From Streptomyces sp. NBC_01717 (GTDB taxonomy: Bacteria > Actinomycetota > Actinomycetes > Streptomycetales > Streptomycetaceae), in the NCBI RefSeq assembly GCF_036248255.1, contig NZ_CP109178.1, positions 7,032,001-7,096,000 on the forward strand: a DNA stretch of 64,000 bases, read 5' to 3'. Position 1 is the first letter of the stretch, and each line of letters opens with the position of its first letter. The position numbers were made by a program, and so were the translations under genes. This document shows positions 34,680 through 43,517 of the stretch, piece by piece. A model generated the notes under the pieces. It had not been told where the DNA came from and made no database searches. It saw only the letters and a program-made list of their open reading frames with translations.

Positions 34680-36266
34680 TCACGCCAACCCCCCAGGCAC
34701 CCCGGGCTCGTCAGCGCCACGCGCACCAGCCACAACACCGCCCCCTCGGGCCGCCGGCACCTCCGGGGCGCCGGGGCCCACGAACGGCAGTCCTTCCGGC
34801 ACCCCCGCCTCGATCAGCCGCATCAGCGCCCCCGTATCCGCATGCTCCTCGATCAAGTCCCCCAGCCGGTCCAACTGTTCCTCCCGCAGCGCCCCGAAAC
34901 TCGTGTCCGGCGCCGGCACGAACCGCCGCCCGGCAGCCGCCGCGACCTCCATCAGGAACCGCCGCCGGAAGCCGTCGCTCTCCAGCGAGCCGTGCCAGTG
35001 CGTCCCCCACACCGCCCCCACCCGGCACCCGTCCAGGAACGGCTCGCCGCCCCGCACATCGGCGACCCCGTGATGGATCTCGTACCCCTCCACCGGCTCC
35101 CCGAGCGCCGAACCGACCGGCCGGGCCAGGGTCTTCTCCCGGTCGAACCGGATCCGTACCGGAAGCAGCCCGAGCCCTTCGACCTGCCCGGCCCGCGACT
35201 CCACCTCGTCCTCGATGCGCTCGCCGAGCACCTGGAACCCGCCGCAGATACCGAGCACCGGACGCCCCTGGGCAGCCCGCCGCAGCAGCGCGTCGGCCAG
35301 CCCGCGTTCGCGCAGCCAGGCCAGCGCCTTCACCGTGCCGCGCGTGCCGGGCACGATCACCAGGTCCGCGTCGGCGAGCTCCTCCGCCCGGTCCACGAAC
35401 CGCACCACCACACCCGGTTCGGCGGCCAGCGCGTCCACATCGGTGAAGTTCGACATGAGCGGCACCGCGCACACCGCGACCCGCAGCACGTCCTCGCCGT
35501 GCGGCGGCGCGACGACCGATTCGCGTACGGCCCCGCGCAGCGAGACCCGCAGTCCGTCCTCCTCGTCGATGCCCAGGCCATGGGCGAACGGCAGCACCCC
35601 GTAGGTCGGCCGCCCGGTGAGCCCGTGCAGCATGTCGAGCCCCGGCTCCAGCAGCGACACGTCGCCGCGGAACTTGTTGACCAGATAGCCCGCGATCAGC
35701 GCCTGGTCCTCGGCGCTGAGCAGCGCCGTCGTACCGAAGAAGGAGGCGAAGACACCGCCACGGTCGATGTCGCCGACGACGACCACCGGGAACCGCGCGG
35801 CCCGCGCGATCCCCATGTTCACGATGTCGGTGCGGCGCAGATTGATCTCGGCCGGGCTGCCCGCCCCTTCGCAGATCACCGCGTCATACGTGCCCCGAAG
35901 CTGCTCCAGACAGTCCACGACCGTGGAGAGCAGCGACTCCTGCCGCCCCCCGTGGTAGCCGCGTGCACTCATCTCGCCCACCGGCCTGCCCATCAGGACG
36001 ACCTGGCTGGAGCGGTCGCTGCCGGGCTTGAGCAGTACCGGGTTCATCAGCGCGGTCGGCTCCACCCGGGCTGCCTGGGCCTGCATCGCCTGCGCACGTC
36101 CGATCTCCGCGCCCTCGCGGGTGACGAACGAGTTCAGCGACATGTTCTGCGCCTTGAACGGCGCGACCTTCACTCCCTGGCGCACCAGCCAGCGGCAGAT
36201 GCCTGCCGTGACGACGCTCTTGCCCGCGTCCGACGTGGTTCCGGCGACCAGCAGTCCGCCGCTCAT
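34680..36266 (-). CDS. cobQ: Cobyric acid synthase
   Basis: A 528-residue enzyme that amidates side chains b, d, e and g of adenosylcobyrinate diamide. It starts MSGGLLVAGTTSDAGKSVVTAG (P-loop) and continues with VKVAPFKAQNMSLNSFVT. The glutaminase domain has the nucleophile Cys in VLGICGGFQVLGE and the histidine in GTHWHGSLESDGFR. The last about 35 residues are Gly/Ala/Pro-rich and extend past the usual end. The ATG overlaps the cobD stop (36263-36266). Confidence 0.96.
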   Translation of the reverse strand: MSGGLLVAGTTSDAGKSVVTAGICRWLVRQGVKVAPFKAQNMSLNSFVTREGAEIGRAQAMQAQAARVEPTALMNPVLLKPGSDRSSQVVLMGRPVGEMSARGYHGGRQESLLSTVVDCLEQLRGTYDAVICEGAGSPAEINLRRTDIVNMGIARAARFPVVVVGDIDRGGVFASFFGTTALLSAEDQALIAGYLVNKFRGDVSLLEPGLDMLHGLTGRPTYGVLPFAHGLGIDEEDGLRVSLRGAVRESVVAPPHGEDVLRVAVCAVPLMSNFTDVDALAAEPGVVVRFVDRAEELADADLVIVPGTRGTVKALAWLRERGLADALLRRAAQGRPVLGICGGFQVLGERIEDEVESRAGQVEGLGLLPVRIRFDREKTLARPVGSALGEPVEGYEIHHGVADVRGGEPFLDGCRVGAVWGTHWHGSLESDGFRRRFLMEVAAAAGRRFVPAPDTSFGALREEQLDRLGDLIEEHADTGALMRLIEAGVPEGLPFVGPGAPEVPAARGGGVVAGARGADEPGVPGGLA

Positions 36267-37243
36267 TTTCCGCTCCGTCCCGCGGCCGGGCGCCGCCCCG
36301 TGGCCGACCGCCGTCCCGCGATCAGCCGGCCCGCCGCGCACACGCCGAGGGCCAGCACCCCCACCCGGCGCGACAGCCGCACCGCGCGCTCGATGTCCTC
36401 GGTCCGCACCGCACGGCCGGCCGCGCCGTTCAGCACCGGCCGGTGCTCGACTCGGCCGGCGTACGCGAGGGTCCCGCCCAGCCGTACGCCGAGCGCGCCC
36501 GCGAACGAGGCCTCCACCGGCCCCGCGTTGGGGCTCGGGTGCTTGCCGGCGTCGGCCCGCCAGGCCCGTACCGCCCGACGTGGATGCCCGCCGGCAACCA
36601 CGGCGAGCACGGCCGTGAGCCGGGCACCGGGCCAGCCCACGACATCGTCCAGCCGGGCCGAGGCCCAGCCGTAGCGCAGATGGCGCGGTGATTTGTGTCC
36701 GACCATGGCGTCGAGGGTGTTGACGGCCCGGAAGGCGACGAGTCCGGGCACGCCGCCCACCGCGCCCCACACCAGCGCGCCGACCACCGCGTCGGAGGTG
36801 TTCTCGGCGACGGACTCCACCACGGCGCGTGCGATCTGCGGCCCGTCGAGGGAGTGCGGGTCGCGGCCGCACAGATGGGGGAGCCGCTCACGGGCCAGTG
36901 CGATGTCACCGGCGGCCAGCGCGCCGCCGATGGCGCGGGCCTCCCGCCCCAGCGATGTGCCGCCGACGACCGACCAGGTCGCGGCCGCGGTGAGGGCGAC
37001 GGATGCGGCGGGATGACGGCGTACGGCACGGGCGGCCAGCGCGGCTCCGGCCGCGGCACCTCCGGCGCAGACCAGGGTGTGCAGCGCGCCCCACCCGCGG
37101 TGGTCGCGCCACAGGCGGCGCTCGACGGCCGCGGCGGCCCGTCCGAACGCGGCGACCGGATGCCGTCGGCGGGGATCACCGAGCAGCTGATCGCCGATCA
37201 GACCGGCCGTGGCGCCGTACGCGAAGATGCGGTCGGCTCGCAC
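36263..37243 (-). CDS. cobD: Adenosylcobinamide-phosphate synthase (CbiB/CobD)
   Basis: A 326-residue integral membrane protein that attaches the aminopropanol linker to cobyric acid. Family marks are LIGDQLLGDPRRRHPVAAFG near the N-terminus, AVVESVAENTSDAVVGALVWGA and FRAVNTLDAMVGHKSPRH. It starts with GTG at 37243 and is the first gene after the cobalamin riboswitch, so the whole seven-gene run should fall when B12 is plentiful. The C-terminal Arg/Gly-rich tail is unremarkable. Confidence 0.95.
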   Translation of the reverse strand: MRADRIFAYGATAGLIGDQLLGDPRRRHPVAAFGRAAAAVERRLWRDHRGWGALHTLVCAGGAAAGAALAARAVRRHPAASVALTAAATWSVVGGTSLGREARAIGGALAAGDIALARERLPHLCGRDPHSLDGPQIARAVVESVAENTSDAVVGALVWGAVGGVPGLVAFRAVNTLDAMVGHKSPRHLRYGWASARLDDVVGWPGARLTAVLAVVAGGHPRRAVRAWRADAGKHPSPNAGPVEASFAGALGVRLGGTLAYAGRVEHRPVLNGAAGRAVRTEDIERAVRLSRRVGVLALGVCAAGRLIAGRRSATGRRPAAGRSGK

Positions 37244-37384
37244 GGCTCAGCCGGCCGTTGCGCCTCGAAGGACCTTCGTACAGCCGGCTCCCGGTGGGAG
37301 CGGCACAGAAACGGACGACGACGCACGGCAGCCGGGCATGGCGATATGTCCTCACTCAGGGTCCGCGCCCTGGTTCGACGTGAC

Positions 37385-37560
37385 CGGCGGCGAGAGTCTC
37401 CTGGCTCCCGGATCCGCAGTTCCCCCGGCCTTCCAGCCCGCCTGCGCGAGCCGTGACTTCCGGTGTGGGGGACTGCTCCCCGGTGACAGTGGCGGGACCG
37501 CGCCGGATTCGCACCGGCTTCCTCTGCTGTCGCCGTAAATGGCTCCGGCAGTCCACCACG
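37385..37560 (-). promoter_or_regulatory. Cobalamin (B12) riboswitch
   Basis: On the minus strand, conserved blocks appear in order: GGAAGCCGGTGCGAATCC (37505-37522), GGTCCCGCCACTG with the B12-box core (37487-37499) and GAGCCAGGAGAC (37396-37407). Spacing fits the class I adenosylcobalamin riboswitch. It lies 140 bases before cobD, so bound coenzyme should reduce expression of the cob operon. The remaining bases of the 445-base gap hold its expression region and, at 37620-37658, a terminator of the phosphate transporter operon. Confidence 0.93.
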
Positions 37561-37619
37561 CTCCGCGAATGCCCGTCAACCTGGCCTTGACCTGCGGCGG
37601 CGCAGTGTGCGCGGACGCA

Positions 37620-37658
37620 CATCGGGCCGGCCACACGCGAGGTGTGTCCGGCCCGATG
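37620..37658 (-). terminator. Terminator of the phosphate transporter operon
   Basis: CATCGGGCCGG pairs with CCGGCCCGATG and an inner CACAC pairs with GTGTG, with one mismatch between them. It lies 31 bases after the stop of the small membrane protein and just before the riboswitch leader. Confidence 0.8.
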
Positions 37659-37688
37659 GAACCCCGATGACGGAGTGCGGCCAGGTGC

Positions 37689-37922
37689 TCAGGCGACGAT
37701 CAGATAGATCCCGTACGCGACCGCGGCCGCGCAGAGCCCGAAGCAGAGGTACGCGCCGGTGCGGGCGAGTGCCAGGGAGCCTGAGGCGGAGCCGCCCTGC
37801 GCAGCCGGTTCCGGCTGCTTGGAGAGGCCGACGATGCCCAGGGTGAAGAGGCCCACCAGCGCCACGGTGACGACGAGGGAGACGCCGAAGACGGAGCCGA
37901 GAGCTGCCCAGTCGATGTTCAT
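37689..37922 (-). CDS. Small two-helix membrane protein in the pit operon
   Basis: A 77-residue protein with hydrophobic segments at about residues 10-33 and 53-76 and a short polar linker rich in Gly, Ser, Gln and Pro between them. It starts 12 bases after the phosphate transporter stop and is surely co-transcribed. I do not know its function; a small regulatory or stabilising partner of the transporter is plausible from position only. Confidence 0.8.
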   Translation of the reverse strand: MNIDWAALGSVFGVSLVVTVALVGLFTLGIVGLSKQPEPAAQGGSASGSLALARTGAYLCFGLCAAAVAYGIYLIVA

Positions 37923-37934
37923 GGTGATCTGTCC

Positions 37935-39215
37935 TTACACCGTGGCGGGCCGCGCCGGATCGGCGACGGTTCCGGCCGGGGCCGGGATGGTGGTCTTGAG
38001 GTCCGTGGCTGCGGTCGCGTCCGCCGTGGTGGCCGGAGCCGCGGCCCCGGTGGGCGGCGGGGTGACGGCCGCGATGGCGGTGGTGATGACACCCGCCGGT
38101 TCGGCGGCGGGAGCGACATCGCCGTGACCGACCGGCTTGCGGCGGGACAGCAGCCAGATGGCGGCGGACCCGCCGATCAGCAGCATGGCGACGACGACGA
38201 CACCCCAGGTGCCCTGCTTGGTGAGGAACTCCGCGCCCGCACCGACCAGACCGGCGGCCGGCAGGGTCAGACCCCAGGCGACGAACATCCGGGTCGCGGT
38301 GGACCAGCGGACCACACCGCCCCGGCGGCCCAGCCCCGCACCCATCACGGCGCCGGAGCACGACTGGGTGGTGGAGAGGGAGAAGCCGAGGTGCGAGGAG
38401 GCCAGGATGACCGTGGCCGCGCTGGTCTGGGCGGCGAAGCCCTGCGGCGGCTTGAGTTCGGTGAGGCCACTGCCCATGGTGCGGATGATGCGCCAGCCAC
38501 CGAGGTAGGTGCCGAGCGCGATGGCCATGCCCGCGGAGACGATGACCCAGACCGGCGGGTTGGAGCCGGGGGACAGGACGCCGCCGGTGACCAGGGCCAG
38601 GGTGATGATGCCCATGGTCTTCTGCGCGTCGTTGGTGCCGTGGGCGAGCGAGACCAGTCCGGCCGAGGCGATCTGGCCGGCGCGGTAGCCCTTCGCGGTG
38701 GCCTTCTCCTGGGCGTCGTTACGGACCTTGCCGCCGATCCGGTACGTCAGCCTGGTCGCCAGCAGTGCGGCGAGACCGGCGACGACCGGGGCGGCGACCG
38801 CGGGGAGCAGCACCTTGGTGACGACGGTGCCGCCGTCGACCGAGGACCAGCCCGCCGACATCACCGCGGCGCCGATGAGACCGCCGAAGAGGGCGTGGGA
38901 GGAACTGGACGGCAGGCCGACCAGCCAGGTCAGCAGATTCCACAGAATGGCGCCGACGAGGGCCGCGAAGATGACTTCTGTCCGCAGCCCGTTCTCGTTG
39001 ATGATCCCGCCGGAGATCGTTTTGGCGACCTCGACCGAGAGGAACGCGCCGACCAGGTTGAGAGCGGCGGACATGGCCACCGCTGTCTTGGGTTTGAGAG
39101 CGCCGGTCGAGATGGTGGTCGCCATCGCGTTGGCGGTGTCATGGAAACCGTTCGTGAAATCGAACACTAGAGCTGTCACGATCACAATCGCGAGGAGCAG
39201 CGTGATGTGTTCCAT
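37935..39215 (-). CDS. pitH2: PiT family low-affinity phosphate transporter (PitH2-like)
   Basis: A 426-residue multi-span membrane protein. Both inverted PiT repeats are visible: DFTNGFHDTANAMATTISTGAL at the N-terminus and LAHGTNDAQKTMGIITLALV in the middle. It takes up metal-phosphate complexes using the ion gradient. A Thr/Ala/Pro-rich cytosolic or external tail of about 60 residues follows the last helix. An 11-base direct-repeat PHO box lies 48 bases before the start, so PhoP control is likely; in S. coelicolor the pitH2 gene has the same neighbourhood. Confidence 0.94.
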   Translation of the reverse strand: MEHITLLLAIVIVTALVFDFTNGFHDTANAMATTISTGALKPKTAVAMSAALNLVGAFLSVEVAKTISGGIINENGLRTEVIFAALVGAILWNLLTWLVGLPSSSSHALFGGLIGAAVMSAGWSSVDGGTVVTKVLLPAVAAPVVAGLAALLATRLTYRIGGKVRNDAQEKATAKGYRAGQIASAGLVSLAHGTNDAQKTMGIITLALVTGGVLSPGSNPPVWVIVSAGMAIALGTYLGGWRIIRTMGSGLTELKPPQGFAAQTSAATVILASSHLGFSLSTTQSCSGAVMGAGLGRRGGVVRWSTATRMFVAWGLTLPAAGLVGAGAEFLTKQGTWGVVVVAMLLIGGSAAIWLLSRRKPVGHGDVAPAAEPAGVITTAIAAVTPPPTGAAAPATTADATAATDLKTTIPAPAGTVADPARPATV

Positions 39216-39262
39216 TTACCCAGGCAATCGTTCGACGTCATTGGCTCGTGGACCGTAGGCAA

Positions 39263-39284
39263 CCTGGGTGAACGGAAGATGAAC
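39263..39284 (-). promoter_or_regulatory. PHO box (PhoP binding site)
   Basis: On the minus strand two 11-base direct repeats, GTTCATCTTCC and GTTCACCCAGG, lie side by side. They match the Streptomyces PHO-box unit, whose conserved part is GTTCACC. The site stands 48 bases before the transporter start, suited to control by the PhoR-PhoP phosphate system. Confidence 0.8.
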
Positions 39285-39507
39285 TGGACGGGGCTCTGTG
39301 GTGACTCAAAACGGAGTGGCGTTGATCGTTTCGTCCGCCACGCGACAGTCGGAGGCCACCGCAGGGCGTGCGGTGGCCGGAATCCCTCGCGGCGCCGCGT
39401 CCCGTGGACCGCCGATTCCGAGGGCGAATCCGCTGGAAAATCCGACAAAGAGATGTCGGTCACCCGACGCCCTCCTGCCGCACCCGCCCCGCTGACAGGA
39501 TTGCCCC

Positions 39508-40230
39508 ATGAGCGATCGGGATGAGGACGGAAGCGGCGCAACAGCCGCGCAGGACACACAGGATGCACACGCCGCACATGATGCACAGGACGCCGTCGAG
39601 CAGGCCTGGCACGGCGTCGTCGCCACCGCTCGCAGGACCGCGGCGGAGGGCCTGGTCGTCGGGACCTCGGGCAATGTGTCGGCGAGGGTCGGCGACCTCG
39701 TCCTGGTCACGCCGAGCGGTGTGCCCTACGACCGGCTCGGCCCCGGCGACGCCGTCGCCGTCGACCTGGAGGGCCGTCAGGTCCTCGGCGAACTGGCCCC
39801 GACCAGCGAACTCCCGCTCCACCTGGCGGTCTACCGCAACAGCGACGCGGCCGCCGTCGTGCACACCCACGCCGTACACGCCACGGCCGTCTCCACCCTC
39901 GTCCACGAGGTCCCGCTCGTGCACTACGCCGCCGCCATGCTCGGCGGCCCCGTCCGTACCGCGGCCTACGCGCGGTACGGAACGCAGGAGCTGGCCGACA
40001 ACATGCTGGGCGCCCTGCGTGACCGCACCGGCTGTCTGCTCCGGAACCATGGGACCGTCACCTACGGATCCACCCTCGACGAGGCCTACGACCGCACCGC
40101 CCAGCTCGAATGGATGTGCAGGCTCTGGCTCACCTCCGTCTCCGTCCCCGGCCGTTCCCCGTCCCTGCTCACCCGGGCCCAGCTGGACGAGGTGCAGGAC
40201 GCCCTGAAGGGATACGGACAGCCAGGCTGA
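39508..40230 (+). CDS. Class II aldolase/adducin family protein (fuculose-phosphate aldolase-like)
   Basis: A 240-residue zinc aldolase fold. After a polar Asp/Ala/His-rich N-terminal stretch of about 30 residues come the family marks GLVVGTSGNVSARVGDLVLVTPSG, the metal histidines in VVHTHAVHATAVST, and CLLRNHGTVTYGSTLDEAYDRT. The usual reaction is cleavage of a sugar phosphate such as L-fuculose 1-phosphate into dihydroxyacetone phosphate and an aldehyde; the substrate here is unknown. AGGA precedes the ATG. A large hairpin follows the stop. Confidence 0.87.
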   Translation: MSDRDEDGSGATAAQDTQDAHAAHDAQDAVEQAWHGVVATARRTAAEGLVVGTSGNVSARVGDLVLVTPSGVPYDRLGPGDAVAVDLEGRQVLGELAPTSELPLHLAVYRNSDAAAVVHTHAVHATAVSTLVHEVPLVHYAAAMLGGPVRTAAYARYGTQELADNMLGALRDRTGCLLRNHGTVTYGSTLDEAYDRTAQLEWMCRLWLTSVSVPGRSPSLLTRAQLDEVQDALKGYGQPG

Positions 40231-40236
40231 CCGGGA

Positions 40237-40297
40237 GGGGTGTACCGCACCCTGCCACCGGACGGCCCCCGCCCACTGGCAGGGTGCGGTACACCCC
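40237..40297 (+). terminator. Large hairpin: 21-base-pair perfect stem
   Basis: Arms 40237-40257 and 40277-40297 are exact complements around a 19-base loop. It begins 7 bases after the aldolase stop and ends 15 bases before the GTG of the hydrolase. It is probably a terminator of the aldolase gene, but its nearness to the next start means it could also affect that gene. Confidence 0.7.
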
Positions 40298-40311
40298 CCG
40301 ACACTGAAGCG

Positions 40312-41439
40312 GTGCGCCCGGCTACAGCGACGGCAGCAGCCGTCATCACCGTCCTCGGCGTCGGCGCGGCAGTGGTCGCGGCCGGCCGGTACGCCAGCGA
40401 CGCCGCCCTCAGGGTGCCGTCCGGCCGTCCCCTCCCCGCCGACCGCAAGCTCACCGTGCACGCCACAGCGGCCGGACAGGTCACGCTCACCCGCTCCTTC
40501 GCCGCGCTCCGGCCCGGTACGTACGGACTGATGGGCGACGGCGTCCACGCCGTCGTCGGCCCGGTGATCGAACAGGCGCCGCACGCCGCCGACGCCGTCG
40601 TGCGCCGACTGGAACGCGTCAACAGCGGCAGCCTGGAACCCGGCACCCAGGTCCGGATCACCCCCGCGCTGCACAGCGGCGACCCGAGCACCGCCCTCGG
40701 CCTCGACCACCAGGACGTCGAGATCCCGGGCGAGCTCGGCTCCATGCCCGCCTGGTTCCTGCCCGGCCCCCGGGACACCTGGGTCATCACCGTGCACGGC
40801 CTCGGCACCACCCGCGAACACCCCATGAATGTCATGGAATGCCTGCACGGGCTGCGGCTCCCGGTGCTCGACCCGGCCTATCGCGGGGACCCCGGAGCCC
40901 CACGTTCCCCGGACGGCCTCGCCCACCTCGGCGAGTCCGAATGGCGAGACCTGGACGCGGCGATCCGTTTCGCCGTGCGGTACGGCGCCGAGAAGGTCGT
41001 CCTGCACGGCTGGTCCACCGGCGCCTCGATGGCCCTGCACGCGGCCGTCAACTCCGCGCTCCGCGACCGGATCTGCGGCCTCGTCCTGGACTCCCCGGTG
41101 CTCGACTGGGCCACCACCCTGCGCGCCCTGGCCACCGCCCGCGGCGTCCCGTCCGCACTGATGCCGCTCGCCGTCCGCGCCGCCCAGGGCCAGACCGGAC
41201 TGCACGGAGCCAGGCTCCTCGATACCTCCCTCCCGCTGGCTCTGCAGGTCCCGACGCTGATCTTCCACGGCCCCGACGACACCCTGGCCCCCTGGCAGCC
41301 GTCCCGCGATCTTGCCGCGCGCCGCCCCGATCTGGTCGCCCTGCACCCCGTACCGCAGGCTCCGCATGCGGCAATGTGGAATGCCGGCCCGGCCCGCTAC
41401 GAAGAGGCCATGCGGCGCTTCCTCACGCCCCTGATGTGA
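40312..41439 (+). CDS. Membrane-anchored alpha/beta hydrolase
   Basis: A 375-residue protein. An N-terminal hydrophobic helix (TATAAAVITVLGVGAAVVAA) should anchor it or serve as a signal peptide. An extracytoplasmic region leads to an alpha/beta hydrolase fold: oxyanion region VITVHGLGTTREHP, nucleophile serine in VVLHGWSTGASMALH, acid in LIFHGPDDTLAPW and the histidine in PQAPHAAMWN. Esterase or peptidase activity is likely; the substrate is unknown. The GTG at 40312 is chosen because it opens the helix directly; the ribosome site is weak. Confidence 0.82.
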   Translation: MRPATATAAAVITVLGVGAAVVAAGRYASDAALRVPSGRPLPADRKLTVHATAAGQVTLTRSFAALRPGTYGLMGDGVHAVVGPVIEQAPHAADAVVRRLERVNSGSLEPGTQVRITPALHSGDPSTALGLDHQDVEIPGELGSMPAWFLPGPRDTWVITVHGLGTTREHPMNVMECLHGLRLPVLDPAYRGDPGAPRSPDGLAHLGESEWRDLDAAIRFAVRYGAEKVVLHGWSTGASMALHAAVNSALRDRICGLVLDSPVLDWATTLRALATARGVPSALMPLAVRAAQGQTGLHGARLLDTSLPLALQVPTLIFHGPDDTLAPWQPSRDLAARRPDLVALHPVPQAPHAAMWNAGPARYEEAMRRFLTPLM

Positions 41440-41546
41440 CCTGATGCGATGGATCAACCGGTTGGTCCGGCCCGGTCCACCGCCCCTTCCCTCGCGAATT
41501 CGGGTTCCGTTTGGGCTTTCGGGCCGTCAGAGGCAAGACTGCTCCC

Positions 41547-42932
41547 GTGACGTCCCGTACCCCGCGCGACTCCAGGCTGCGACTTGTCCGCCCGCGACCC
41601 CTTGCCACCGCCCGCAAGGTCGTGACGACCCGGCGCACCAGGCCGGCCCCCCGCCCGCCCGAGGGCACCCCGCCCCGTGCGGAACTGGCCCGCCAGGCCA
41701 GGGCCGCGCTGGCCGACGCCGTGCGGATCGCCCGCTGGGCCGCCGACGGCGCGAGCCCCGGCACGGCCCTGCTCGCCGCCCACGCTCTCGAACGGGCCGC
41801 GGCCGCACTGGAATTGTCCCCGGCACAGGTGCGCTCCGGCTGGGACCGGGCCCGCCTGGCCGGCCTCGTGGAGCTGCACGGCGATACCGCACGCCCGGGC
41901 TGGCGACTGCGCGCCTGGGACCGCGACGACTCCGCGGTGCTCCGCGGCTGGGTGGCGCTCTTCGACGCCTGGTCGCTCGTCCACCCGGCGCCCGAGGACA
42001 TCGAGGCCACCGCGGTCGCCGAAGCCGTCGAGGCCGTGCCCCAGGTGCTCTCCCTCCTCCAGCTCTCGGCAGGCCCGGTCACCGTGCCCGCCCTGCTGGA
42101 TCTTCTCGGCCAGCGCGTCGCGGAACTCCACGAGGAGCGCTGCGAGGTGCCGTACGGGCCGCAGGCGCCGCCCGAACCCGCCGAACCGGCCCCCACCGCA
42201 CACCCCGCCGCCCTGGTGGCGCGCCTCCTCGACTGGGCCCTGGAGGGGCTGGCAGCCGTCGGCGCTCTCACGCTCGGCGTCGGCCACGCCACCCTCACCC
42301 CGCTCGGCAACTGGGCGGTCTGGGTCAAGCTGGAACAGATCTGCGTCGCCGCCCAGAGCCCGGCCGGGAACATCGAGCAGTCCGCCGCCGACATGCTGCT
42401 CGGCTGCGCCCGGCTCACCCCGGGGCCGGCCCGCGCCGAGTACCGTGCCTGGCTCGCCGCCCGCCCCGTCGGCAGCGCCGTCGCCGAACTGCTCGCCGTC
42501 GCCCGCGGTGAGGACGCACTGCTGCGCGGACTCGCCTTCGAAGCGCTCCGGGTCGTCGGCGCCCCCGCCGAGCCCGTCGTGCGTTCCGTCGTCACCGATG
42601 CGTCGCTGCGCCCGTACGCACTGATCTGGCTGGCCGAGTACGACGGAGCCGACCCCGAGGACGCCCAGGAGGTCCTCAGCCGCGAGGAATCCACCTGGCT
42701 CTGGGTCGACACCGCGGCGGCCGTCGCCGACCACGGCGAGACCGCGCTGCTGGTCCGACACCTCGACTCGGCCGTCCAGGGCACCGTCCCGGCACTGCTC
42801 GAAGAGGTACGGGCCGTCGGCCACCCGCGCACGGTCCAGGTGCTGGTGGCGCTGGCCGCCGCCCACCCGGATCCGGCGCTGGCCAAAGCCGTCCGCCGGG
42901 CGGCGTTCCAGGTGCACACCGGCGGTGCCTGA
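41547..42932 (+). CDS. Uncharacterised helical repeat protein
   Basis: A 461-residue protein that I do not recognise. The first about 45 residues are Arg/Pro/Thr-rich. The remainder is Ala/Leu/Val/Glu-rich and strongly helical. The final about 180 residues read like HEAT-type repeats (short paired helices such as AVAELLAVARGEDALLRGLAFEALRVVG and VLVALAAAHPDPALAKAVRR, quoted in parts). An earlier segment (WAADGASPGTALLAAHALERAA) resembles a small helical domain. No signal peptide or membrane helix. A scaffold role is a guess. Start: GTG at 41547; a TTG at 41511 is possible. Confidence 0.7.
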   Translation: MTSRTPRDSRLRLVRPRPLATARKVVTTRRTRPAPRPPEGTPPRAELARQARAALADAVRIARWAADGASPGTALLAAHALERAAAALELSPAQVRSGWDRARLAGLVELHGDTARPGWRLRAWDRDDSAVLRGWVALFDAWSLVHPAPEDIEATAVAEAVEAVPQVLSLLQLSAGPVTVPALLDLLGQRVAELHEERCEVPYGPQAPPEPAEPAPTAHPAALVARLLDWALEGLAAVGALTLGVGHATLTPLGNWAVWVKLEQICVAAQSPAGNIEQSAADMLLGCARLTPGPARAEYRAWLAARPVGSAVAELLAVARGEDALLRGLAFEALRVVGAPAEPVVRSVVTDASLRPYALIWLAEYDGADPEDAQEVLSREESTWLWVDTAAAVADHGETALLVRHLDSAVQGTVPALLEEVRAVGHPRTVQVLVALAAAHPDPALAKAVRRAAFQVHTGGA

Positions 42933-42976
42933 CCGACCCGCAGCAGGCCGTCCGGGGACGCGGACGCGTCAGCGCC

Positions 42977-43006
42977 TGTCCTCGGCCGCGGGCCGGGCCG
43001 AGGACA
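42977..43006. terminator. Terminator between convergent genes
   Basis: TGTCCTCGGCC (42977-42987) pairs perfectly with GGCCGAGGACA (42996-43006) around an 8-base loop, between the stops of the repeat protein and the VOC gene. Confidence 0.8.
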
Positions 43007-43013
43007 CAGGTGC

Positions 43014-43427
43014 TCAGTCCGCGGACCCCGGGGCGTACGTCCCGAAGCTCCACACATTGCCCTCCGTGTCCCGCGCCATGTAGTCGCGCGAGCCGTAGTC
43101 CTGGTCCGTGGGCGGCATCAGGATCTCCACCCCGTGCTCCACGGCCCGGGCATGGTGCGCATCGACCTCGTCCACCACGACGTACACACCGCTCGGCCCC
43201 GCGCTCGCCATCGCCTTGGCGAAGACCCCTTCGCGGCCCTTCGACCCCAGCATCACCCTGCCGTTGCCGCAGGACAGCTCCGCGTGCAGCACCGTGCCGT
43301 TCTTGCCCTCGTACACCGCCTCCTCGGTGAACCCGAGGCCCTCCGTGAGCGTCTTGATCGCGGCCTTCGCGTCGTCGTACAGAATCGTCGGATAGATCGT
43401 CGGAACCCCGGCCGATGCGCCTGCCAT
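43014..43427 (-). CDS. VOC family (glyoxalase/bleomycin-resistance-like) protein
   Basis: A 137-residue protein with the paired beta-alpha-beta-beta-beta units of the VOC fold: PTIYPTILYDDAKAAIKTL at the start and YGSRDYMARDTEGNVWSFGTY at the end. Single-domain members of this kind (PhnB-like) bind a metal or small ligand; the role is unknown. I choose the ATG at 43427, which has GGGGTGAG just upstream; GTG at 43436 and a start at 43448 are alternatives. Confidence 0.82.
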   Translation of the reverse strand: MAGASAGVPTIYPTILYDDAKAAIKTLTEGLGFTEEAVYEGKNGTVLHAELSCGNGRVMLGSKGREGVFAKAMASAGPSGVYVVVDEVDAHHARAVEHGVEILMPPTDQDYGSRDYMARDTEGNVWSFGTYAPGSAD

Positions 43428-43517
43428 GGCGCTCACCCCATTTCGCACTCCGCTTGACCCTCTGCTGTGATCTGCGTCTCAGTCTTTCATCGGCCACTGA
43501 CAACGGCCCGGACCGGC

